Origin: Desulfovibrio sp. OttesenSCG-928-G15 | GTDB lineage: Bacteria; Desulfobacterota; Desulfovibrionia; Desulfovibrionales; Desulfovibrionaceae | Assembly (NCBI GenBank): GCA_030266525.1 | Contig: JAJDIC010000041.1 | Coordinates: 1-18,333, forward strand | Length of the DNA: 18,333 nucleotides | Reading direction: 5' to 3' | Notes under the pieces: generated by a model | Told to the model about the DNA's origin: nothing | Databases searched by the model: none | What the model saw: the letters and a program-made list of their open reading frames with translations, nothing else | Position numbers and translations under genes: made by a program | In this document: piece by piece, positions 13,100 through 18,333 of the stretch | Layout of the letters: each line of letters begins with the position of its first letter | How positions within the stretch are numbered: position 1 is the stretch's first letter

Positions 13100-13363
13100 G
13101 TGCTTATCTGGCATGACACGGCCTGGGGCGATTATCTCTATTGGCAGACGCAGGATAAAAAGACACTGAGACGCATCAACCAGCTTATCAAGGACATTGA
13201 GCGCAACGGCAACGAGGGCATCGGCAAGCCTGAACCGCTGAAAGAGAGTCTCTCCGGCTTTTGGAGCCGCTGCATTGACGAGCGGCACCGTCTTGTTTAT
13301 CGCGTTGATGAAGAGAGCGGCAACCAGATAGCCCAATGCCGGGGCCATTACAGCGATGAGTGA
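13100..13363 (+). CDS. Txe/YoeB-family mRNA interferase toxin
   Basis: An 87-residue toxin that should cut mRNA in the ribosomal A site. It matches YoeB along its length: IWHDTAWGDYLYWQTQDKK, RRINQLIKDIERN, GKPEPLKESLSGFWSR, IDERHRLVYRV and a final GHY. Residues equivalent to the catalytic E46, R65 and H83 of E. coli YoeB are present as Glu45, Arg64 and His83, and Tyr84 is kept, so it looks active. The start is GTG 13100, one base after the antitoxin TGA; no separate ribosome binding site is needed if translation is coupled. No YefM/Phd-type antitoxin is found nearby. Confidence 0.93.
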   Translation: MLIWHDTAWGDYLYWQTQDKKTLRRINQLIKDIERNGNEGIGKPEPLKESLSGFWSRCIDERHRLVYRVDEESGNQIAQCRGHYSDE

Positions 13364-13382
13364 CCTCGCGCTCCCCGGCCTT

Positions 13383-13422
13383 GTCTGGGGCTGTCCGGGG
13401 CTGTACGGGGATGTACGGGGAT
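13383..13422. repeat. Four-copy 10-base tandem repeat
   Basis: GTCTGGGGCT, GTCCGGGGCT, GTACGGGGAT and GTACGGGGAT follow head to tail, starting 20 bases after the toxin stop. A looser pair, GGGGGTAATC and GGGGGTAAGA, follows near 13447-13467. The 210-base gap between toxin and lpxI holds nothing else I can identify. These may be protein-binding iterons or recombinase arm sites. Confidence 0.65.
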
Positions 13423-13573
13423 GTCTTGCTACATTGCCAAGGCAAGGGGGTAATCTTGGGGGTAAGATATATTGCCCATCTATAAATATTGTATAAATTC
13501 ACCGTATTGAGCAATATATAAGAGGGCCAGGCGTGAGAGGAAGGCTGGGGCAGAAGCCTGCCGATTGAAGCGG

Positions 13574-14422
13574 CTATGCCGTGCCGCGCGAGGAGAAAAA
13601 GTTTTCCGGTGATTCTGGTATGGCGATGACACTGATGGAGTGCTTGTGCGCCATTCCCAGTGCCTCTTCCCGGTCAAAGAAGAGGGTTCCGCCTGCGTCA
13701 AAGGCCAGGCAGGCGTATTTATATTTTGCGAGCAGCTCTATGGTTGCCGCGCCGATTGAGGGCAGGTCGAGGCGGGTATCCTGGCCGGGTTTGACCACTT
13801 TTACTATGGTGCAGCCCGGGCCGCCCAGTTCCCCGGCGCGGGTGATGGTGGCGTCGGTGCCTTCAATGCCTTCCACAGCAATGACGATGCCGCTTCGCAC
13901 TACCACGCATTGGCCGATATCCAGCGCGCCGATTGCTTTGGCTGTTTTGTGACCAAAGCGCACGTCTTCCCATATCTCGTCGTTCGGGGTGAAGGTGGTG
14001 AGCACGCCCGGAGCGCTGCGAAGCTCCGGCGCGAGAGTGTCTGGCGGTACCACGGTAATGCCGTCTGACTGCAATTCTTCCGCTACGGCCCGCAGAATCG
14101 CGTCATCGCCCATACTTCTATTTCCGACCAGTTTGAATATCAGCTTTGCCACGCGCAGGTCGGGCTTGATTTCAAGCGCCCTGGGTTTGCTTATTGCCCC
14201 GGCCATGCAGGCTTTTGTGGCCCCGTTTCTGGCGAAAAACTTGATCAGTTTGCCAAGCTGGCCAAGGTGGACCATGCGAAACACATCGGCTTCGGCCACA
14301 AGGGCGGGATCTGCATTGCCGTAGAAGCCGCAAATAACGACACGCATGCCGCGTTTGCGCGCTCCTTGGGCGACCAGAAAGGGGAATTGCCCAGACCCCG
14401 CCATGATGCCGATGGTTTCCAT
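13574..14422 (-). CDS. lpxI: UDP-2,3-diacylglucosamine pyrophosphatase
   Basis: Cytoplasmic hydrolase of the fourth lipid A step: it splits UDP-2,3-diacylglucosamine to lipid X and UMP. At 282 residues it is of usual LpxI length. The N-terminal Rossmann-like domain starts IGIMAGSGQFPFLVAQGARKRG; the C-terminal domain has RSGIVIAVEGIEGTDATI and KPGQDTRLDLPSIG, holding the Asp known to be essential in Caulobacter LpxI. It replaces LpxH in many alpha-, delta- and related bacteria. ATG 14422 lies five bases after the lpxA stop, with AAGGAA upstream. It is last in the cluster seen here. It ends 210 bases from the toxin gene, which is convergent with it. Confidence 0.95.
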   Translation of the reverse strand: METIGIMAGSGQFPFLVAQGARKRGMRVVICGFYGNADPALVAEADVFRMVHLGQLGKLIKFFARNGATKACMAGAISKPRALEIKPDLRVAKLIFKLVGNRSMGDDAILRAVAEELQSDGITVVPPDTLAPELRSAPGVLTTFTPNDEIWEDVRFGHKTAKAIGALDIGQCVVVRSGIVIAVEGIEGTDATITRAGELGGPGCTIVKVVKPGQDTRLDLPSIGAATIELLAKYKYACLAFDAGGTLFFDREEALGMAHKHSISVIAIPESPENFFSSRGTA

Positions 14423-14427
14423 ATGGC

Positions 14428-15234
14428 CTATTCCTTGACTTCGGAAGACTTGGCGACCGGGAGAACGCCCCTTGGGCTGGAGCGGACAAAATCCACAATT
14501 TCCCGCACTTCGCTGATGCCGGAAAATTCTTCTTCTGCCTTGTCCAGTGCTTCCTGGCGTGGCAGATCAGAGGCCCAGATAAGTCGAAAGGCGCTACGCA
14601 CCGCGGTAATTGAGGCCGAAGGAAGGCCCAGGCGGCGCAAGCCGACAAGGTTTGGCCCGTGAATGCCCGCGCGGCTGCCCACAGCCATCATGTAGGGCGG
14701 CAGGTCCTGGGCGATGCCGGTCATCCCGCCGACAAAGGCGTGCCTGCCGATACGCGCAAACTGATGCACAGCGGAAAGACCGCCGACAATGGCGTGGTCA
14801 AAAAGCTGCACATGCCCGGCAAGAGTCGCTCCGTTGGACATGACAATATGATCGCCCAAAATGCAGTCATGGGCCACATGGCAATACGCCATGAGCAGGT
14901 TGTTGCTGCCGATGCGGGTCAGCCCGCCGCCGCCTTCCGTGCCTCTGTGCAGGGTGGTGAATTCCCGTATGGAGTTGTTGTCGCCAATTTCAAGCCAGGA
15001 GGCTTCGCCTGCGAATTTCAAATCCTGGGGAACGCCGCCTACAAGGGCATAGGAGTGCACGGTGTTTCCCTTGCCCATGCGTGTGTATTGCTTGATCGAG
15101 GCAAAGGCGTGAATCTGTGTGTTGTCACCGATGATAACGTCATCTTCTATCACCGCGCAGGGCCCCACGCTCACATTGGAACCTAGCTCCGCCTTGGCAG
15201 ATACAAAGGCTGAAGGATGGATAGCGGCACTCAT
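14428..15234 (-). CDS. lpxA: Acyl-ACP--UDP-N-acetylglucosamine O-acyltransferase
   Basis: First enzyme of lipid A synthesis: it moves a 3-hydroxyacyl chain from ACP to the 3-OH of UDP-GlcNAc. At 268 residues it has the left-handed beta-helix of hexapeptide repeats (VIIGDNT, RIGSNN and similar) and a helical C-terminus. The catalytic His is His122 in CHVAHDC (E. coli His125). The position matching E. coli Gly173, which sets acyl chain length, is Gly (about 170), so a long chain such as C14 is expected. Its ATG shares one base with the fabZ stop (TAATG), so they are coupled. Confidence 0.97.
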   Translation of the reverse strand: MSAAIHPSAFVSAKAELGSNVSVGPCAVIEDDVIIGDNTQIHAFASIKQYTRMGKGNTVHSYALVGGVPQDLKFAGEASWLEIGDNNSIREFTTLHRGTEGGGGLTRIGSNNLLMAYCHVAHDCILGDHIVMSNGATLAGHVQLFDHAIVGGLSAVHQFARIGRHAFVGGMTGIAQDLPPYMMAVGSRAGIHGPNLVGLRRLGLPSASITAVRSAFRLIWASDLPRQEALDKAEEEFSGISEVREIVDFVRSSPRGVLPVAKSSEVKE

Positions 15235-15719
15235 TAAAAATCACTCCTGGGAACTATGGCGGCAGTAAGCTCCGCTTCCGCAACGAGAACCCCGTCGACA
15301 GTGGCCTGCCCGCGCATTTTCCACAGCTGCATTTTTTTGCGCAGTAGTTCGCATTGCAGTTCCAGGCGATCGCCCGGCACCACCGGCTTTCTGAAACGTA
15401 CTTTTTCAATGCCGGTAAAAAGGAAAATGGAATCACGGACCGTAGCGTCCTCCTGACCGGTTAACACCAGAAACCCGCCGGCCTGGGCGAGCGCTTCGAC
15501 AATAAGAACGCCGGGCATAACCGGCAGACCGGGAAAATGGCCCTGAAAAAACGGCTCGTTGATGCTGACGTTTTTATAGGCGCGGACTATTTTGTTCGGT
15601 TCAAGTTCTATCACCCGGTCAACCAGTAAAAAAGGATACCGGTGCGGCAACAGTTCCATAATCCGCTGCACATCAAGCGTAAGGCCGGGGTTGGGGTTCT
15701 GTACGGACGGGGAGATCAT
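15234..15719 (-). CDS. fabZ: 3-hydroxyacyl-ACP dehydratase
   Basis: Hot-dog-fold dehydratase of fatty acid elongation, 161 residues. The active site is plain: LLPHRYPFLLVDRV, then FQGHFPGLPVMPGVLIVEALAQ with His61 and Glu75. FabZ competes with LpxA and LpxD for 3-hydroxyacyl-ACP, and its place between lpxD and lpxA is the common arrangement. ATG 15719 has AAGGAG six bases upstream. A 62-base gap separates it from lpxD; it holds a small CCGGG/CCCGG hairpin (15753-15768) and no clear promoter. Confidence 0.97.
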   Translation of the reverse strand: MISPSVQNPNPGLTLDVQRIMELLPHRYPFLLVDRVIELEPNKIVRAYKNVSINEPFFQGHFPGLPVMPGVLIVEALAQAGGFLVLTGQEDATVRDSIFLFTGIEKVRFRKPVVPGDRLELQCELLRKKMQLWKMRGQATVDGVLVAEAELTAAIVPRSDF

Positions 15720-15781
15720 TGTAGCTCCTTGAAAGGTTGCGTTTTGTCAGCGCCGGGGAGTGTCCCGGTTGCGCCGGGGGC

Positions 15782-16822
15782 TTATTGCGTTTCGTCTGGC
15801 CTGTTTGTCAGAAGCTGTTTGACGGCCTCGAGTTCCTTTTCAAGTTGTTGTACTTTTTTGTGTAAATCAGGCAACTTGGGGGCAAGTACAGTGGCTCGCA
15901 TGTACGTCCTTGCATCCATGAAAGGGGAGCCGCTGCCGGTTACGCCGGGGGCGATATCTTTGGGCACTCCCGCTTGCGGGCCGATGGTCACATCATCACC
16001 AATGACAATGTGTCCGGCAATTCCGGCCTGACCGGCCATGGTTACCCGGTTGCCGACCTTTGTGCTCCCGGCAATGCCAACCTGAGAGATGATCAGGCAT
16101 TGCTCACCCAACTCGACATTATGGCCAAGCTGGACAAGGTTGTCTATTTTGCTGTCTTTGCCGATACTTGTGGCCCCAAGCGTGGCCCGGTCAACGCATG
16201 AGTTGGCACCGACATCAACCCCGTCTGCCAGCGCGACGCTGCCGATTTGGGGTATTTTTTGCATCTTGCCGTCTATGCGCACAAAGCCGAACCCGTCTGT
16301 TCCCAAAACCGCCCCGGCGTTGAGTACACACCGCGAGCCCAGTGTGGTACCGGCCAGGACAACCGCGTTGGGGTATAGAATGCACGCTTCGCCAATAACA
16401 CAGTCTTCCCCTACGTACACGCCGGGGAACAGCACGCAGCCTTTGCCAACGGTTGTTCCTGCGCCCACATGGGCATGGGGATGAATGGTGCAACCCTCTT
16501 CCACGGTTGCCTGCGGATGAATGACGGCGTGCTCGCTTATGCCGGAAAAGCTGCCCTGCTTGCGCACGAAAAAGGAAGCGGCATAGGCAAAGTCCCGATA
16601 GGGGTTGGAGCTTATCAGGGCGGTGGGTACGTCTTCGGCAAATTCTTCGGCCAGAATAACAGCAAGTGCCTTGGTATCGGCCAGGCAGTGCCTGTATTTC
16701 GGGTTGGATAAAAAGCTTATTTCCGTGTCGGATGCGTTTTCCAGCGTGTTGAGGCCGGAAAATTCCGCATCCTGCCCTTTGAGCCTCAGGCCGAGGCGAC
16801 TTGCCAGTTCGGAAAGCAGCAT
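15782..16822 (-). CDS. lpxD: UDP-3-O-acylglucosamine N-acyltransferase
   Basis: Third step of lipid A synthesis: N-acylation of UDP-3-O-acylglucosamine with a second 3-hydroxyacyl-ACP. At 346 residues it has the N-terminal uridine-binding domain ([20 protein letters not shown]), the beta-helix of hexapeptide repeats, the GTDGFGFVR loop, and the catalytic His234 in [14 protein letters not shown] (E. coli His239). The C-terminus ([19 protein letters not shown]) is a coiled-coil helix. ATG 16822 has AAGGAG upstream. The 204 bases between it and skp hold a GC-rich hairpin at 16960-16984. Confidence 0.97.
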   Translation of the reverse strand: MLLSELASRLGLRLKGQDAEFSGLNTLENASDTEISFLSNPKYRHCLADTKALAVILAEEFAEDVPTALISSNPYRDFAYAASFFVRKQGSFSGISEHAVIHPQATVEEGCTIHPHAHVGAGTTVGKGCVLFPGVYVGEDCVIGEACILYPNAVVLAGTTLGSRCVLNAGAVLGTDGFGFVRIDGKMQKIPQIGSVALADGVDVGANSCVDRATLGATSIGKDSKIDNLVQLGHNVELGEQCLIISQVGIAGSTKVGNRVTMAGQAGIAGHIVIGDDVTIGPQAGVPKDIAPGVTGSGSPFMDARTYMRATVLAPKLPDLHKKVQQLEKELEAVKQLLTNRPDETQ

Positions 16823-16959
16823 GGGATCTCCTTTCTTCGTGCTATCTGCCAGAGCAATTACGCTTCAAATGCATAGCCGACGAGCAAGGCTCGCGTCTGG
16901 CCGCCGGGTTTTGAGGACAAAGCCTTGCGGGCAGTTCAGGCGCGAAATACTCCGGGTCG

Positions 16960-16984
16960 GGGGGAACCGACAGGCGGCTCCCCC
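16960..16984 (-). other. Hairpin between skp and lpxD
   Basis: GGGGGA (16960-16965) and TCCCCC (16979-16984) pair, with CCG/CGG stacked inside after one mismatch. No T-run follows on the minus strand, so it is more likely an mRNA-processing or partial-termination structure that sets skp apart from the lipid A genes than a full terminator. Confidence 0.4.
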
Positions 16985-17026
16985 TGCTCTTTTATCGGGC
17001 GCAAACTTCCGGCAGTCCGGGGTTGC

Positions 17027-17542
17027 TTATTTTTCTGTTGCTTCCGGCTTGAATTTTTTCCACTGGGCATTGGTTTCCGCTATCATTTCATCGGAAATAT
17101 CCAGCTTGGGATCATAGTAAGCGGCGCTTGCAACGTTGAAGATGATTTGCAGGCCCTTGCGCGCGGCCAGTTCCTTGCTTGCCCGGTCCAGAATGGTATC
17201 AATGTTGCCCCGAACGCGTGCTTCATCGGTTTGCAGCAGGCGCAGGAAGGCTTCGGCCTTGTCCGTATATTCACGCTCTATTCTGCGAATATCTTCGGCT
17301 TCGGCTGCTGTTGGCTCCTTGTCCTGAAACTGGGCGAGTTTTTTGTCCAGTTCGGCACGCTCTTTTTGCAACTCATCCTTGCGGGCACCAAACTTCTTGT
17401 CCAGATCCTTCTTTACATCTTTCCAGGCGTCGCATTCCGTTGCGACCCTTTTCAAATCAATAAAGGCAAAATTGTCCGCAGCCAGGGCAAGGGGGGCAGA
17501 CAGAAAAAACAGGGCCATGGCCGCGACAGCAAAAATACGCAT
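17027..17542 (-). CDS. skp: Periplasmic chaperone OmpH/Skp
   Basis: A 171-residue periplasmic chaperone that holds unfolded outer-membrane proteins on their way to the BAM complex. ATG 17542 has AAAAGGAG just upstream and starts a signal peptide (MRIFAVAAMALFFLSAPLALA, cleavage near residue 21). The mature start, DNFAFIDLKRVATECDAWKDVKK, is the OmpH strand and helix; the middle is a long charged coiled coil (ELQKERAELDKKLAQFQDKE onward); the end returns to strand and helix (GLQIIFNVASAAYYDPKLDIS). The open frame continues upstream to 17836 without features of a protein. It leads the lpxD-fabZ-lpxA-lpxI cluster, as in many Gram-negatives. Its client here may include the autotransporter barrel, by inference. 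Confidence 0.92.
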   Translation of the reverse strand: MRIFAVAAMALFFLSAPLALAADNFAFIDLKRVATECDAWKDVKKDLDKKFGARKDELQKERAELDKKLAQFQDKEPTAAEAEDIRRIEREYTDKAEAFLRLLQTDEARVRGNIDTILDRASKELAARKGLQIIFNVASAAYYDPKLDISDEMIAETNAQWKKFKPEATEK

Positions 17543-17864
17543 ATGTTCTCCTTTTGAGGTTGTTGACAGGGAAAAATACCAATCAGCAAAGGCTGTGTAG
17601 CGCATACGGGCCGTAAAGTCCACGCGGAACTTGGGCGGACAGCGGTTAGCGCATTTTACCATTGAAAATGTATACATGCTCTGCAAGGAGTTGTTCACAA
17701 ATCCTTGCCTTGGGTTTGCCGTTACACGGCAAATCTCAAAGGTGCCCTGTTCTAACGAGTTTGGTGAGGACGTTTGAAAGGCAGCCGGGCCATGCCCGGG
17801 AACACCGCCGGGGAGTGCCCTTCCTGGCCTCGACATGGTCAGCTTGCCCCCCTTGCTTGCCGTT
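17543..17864. other. 322-base gap between skp and the amidase gene
   Basis: No gene is seen. It holds three small hairpins: TTTGCCGT/ACGGCAAA (17715-17733), CCGGGC/GCCCGG (17786-17800) and TGCCGT/ACGGCA (17858-17872), the last spanning the amidase stop codon. The first and third share the GCCGT/ACGGC core and may be copies of one hairpin; neither has a T-run on the minus strand. One of them probably ends the amidase transcript. A candidate skp promoter lies at 17669-17697. Confidence 0.6.
17669..17697 (-). promoter_or_regulatory. Candidate promoter of the skp-lpx cluster
   Basis: On the minus strand TGAACA (17697-17692), a 17-base spacer and TATACA (17674-17669) match consensus at four to five positions each. 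The leader would be about 120 bases long. The amidase gene upstream may also read through. Confidence 0.3.
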
Positions 17865-18333
17865 TTACGGCACCAGACTGGCTATTTCAGACCGGTACTG
17901 GACTATACCGCGTACAACGCCTTCGGCCTGGCGCTGGATAAACGCCTCATCGCGCAAGTTGGCGCAGTCCCTTTCATTGGAAATATAGCCAAACTCAACC
18001 AGAATGGCGGGCATGCGCGCGCCCATGAGCACATAAAAGGGCGCAGAGCGTACCCCGTTGTCAAAGGCGGCGAGCTTGGCGTTTTTGAGCCTGTTCAAAA
18101 TACCGTTGTGCACGCATTTTGCCAGATGGCGCGATTCCTTGAGCTTTGTGCTGAGCATCAGGTCGGTCAAAATAAACTGCAAGTCGCTGATATTTGCGAT
18201 GGAAACGCCGTTTTCACGCGCCGCGACAACGGCGGCGTCCTTGGAGCGGGCTTCGCTCAGATAATAGGTTTCCAGCCCGTATACAGTATTTTTGGGGTTG
18301 GCGTTTACATGAATGGAGACGAAAAGGTCCACG
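17865..18333 (-). CDS. N-acetylmuramoyl-L-alanine amidase, C-terminal part (5' end outside window)
   Basis: The last 155 or so residues of an Amidase_3 zinc enzyme (AmiA/B/C type), which cuts the bond between MurNAc and the stem peptide in the periplasm during cell separation. Visible are DLFVSIHVNANP with a zinc-ligand His, GLETYYLSEARSKDA, and MPAILVEFGYISNERD with the catalytic Glu. A helical insert between them (SDLQFILTDLMLSTKLKESRHLAK) resembles the regulatory helix of cell-division amidases. The N-terminal part, with any AMIN or signal domain, is off the right edge, so AmiC versus AmiA/B cannot be settled. It ends at TAA 17867-17865. Confidence 0.92.
   Translation of the reverse strand, partial: VDLFVSIHVNANPKNTVYGLETYYLSEARSKDAAVVAARENGVSIANISDLQFILTDLMLSTKLKESRHLAKCVHNGILNRLKNAKLAAFDNGVRSAPFYVLMGARMPAILVEFGYISNERDCANLRDEAFIQRQAEGVVRGIVQYRSEIASLVP

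Noticed and set aside
17543..17836. N-terminal extension of the skp frame
   Set aside because: A signal peptide and AAAAGGAG mark the start at 17542; the upstream translation looks random.

Overview
The window looks like the chromosome of a Gram-negative, motile, probably sulfate-reducing desulfobacterium (Desulfovibrionaceae-like). The grounds are a tungstate ABC transporter (tupABC), lipid A genes in the order skp-lpxD-fabZ-lpxA-lpxI with LpxI rather than LpxH, a chemoreceptor, and GC-rich core genes. The taxonomic placement is inferred from gene content, not from a search.

Layout. 1-734 is the C-terminal signalling part of a methyl-accepting chemotaxis protein. 850-3102 is an acetohydroxyacid synthase operon, ilvBN, of the enteric AHAS I type. 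It is preceded by a 29-codon leader peptide rich in Val, Ile and Leu (900-989) and an intrinsic terminator (1021-1051), which form a textbook attenuator with a visible competing antiterminator pairing. 3222-5873 is tupABC, with a perfect inverted repeat in front of tupA and a perfect hairpin between tupA and tupB.

6002-6093 is tRNA-Ser(UGA). Its last 14 bases recur exactly at 12672-12685, which defines a genomic island of about 6.6 kb. Inside are a frameshifted integrase remnant beside the tRNA, a short membrane-protein ORF, a 20-bp perfect inverted repeat, an autotransporter with a GGDT-repeat linker, an overlapping two-component pair (LytS-like histidine kinase, response regulator with a SARP-like winged helix) and a KilA-N domain protein. 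The strong hairpin just past the right repeat is probably the original tRNA terminator, displaced by the insertion. The kinase/regulator pair lies directly upstream of the autotransporter on the same strand and is the obvious candidate to control it.

12789-13363, just outside the island, is a toxin-antitoxin module that pairs a RelB/DinJ-type antitoxin with a YoeB/Txe-type toxin, with a 16-bp palindrome over its promoter. A four-copy 10-bp tandem repeat follows. 13574-17542 (minus strand) is the lipid A/envelope cluster skp, lpxD, fabZ, lpxA, lpxI, in that transcription order. The window ends in the C-terminal catalytic part of an N-acetylmuramoyl-L-alanine amidase.

No wholly new system is proven here. 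The best candidates for a second look are the tRNA-Ser island with its regulator/autotransporter cargo, the ilvBN attenuator, the mixed-family toxin-antitoxin pair, and the unexplained 20-bp inverted repeat at 6693-6778.
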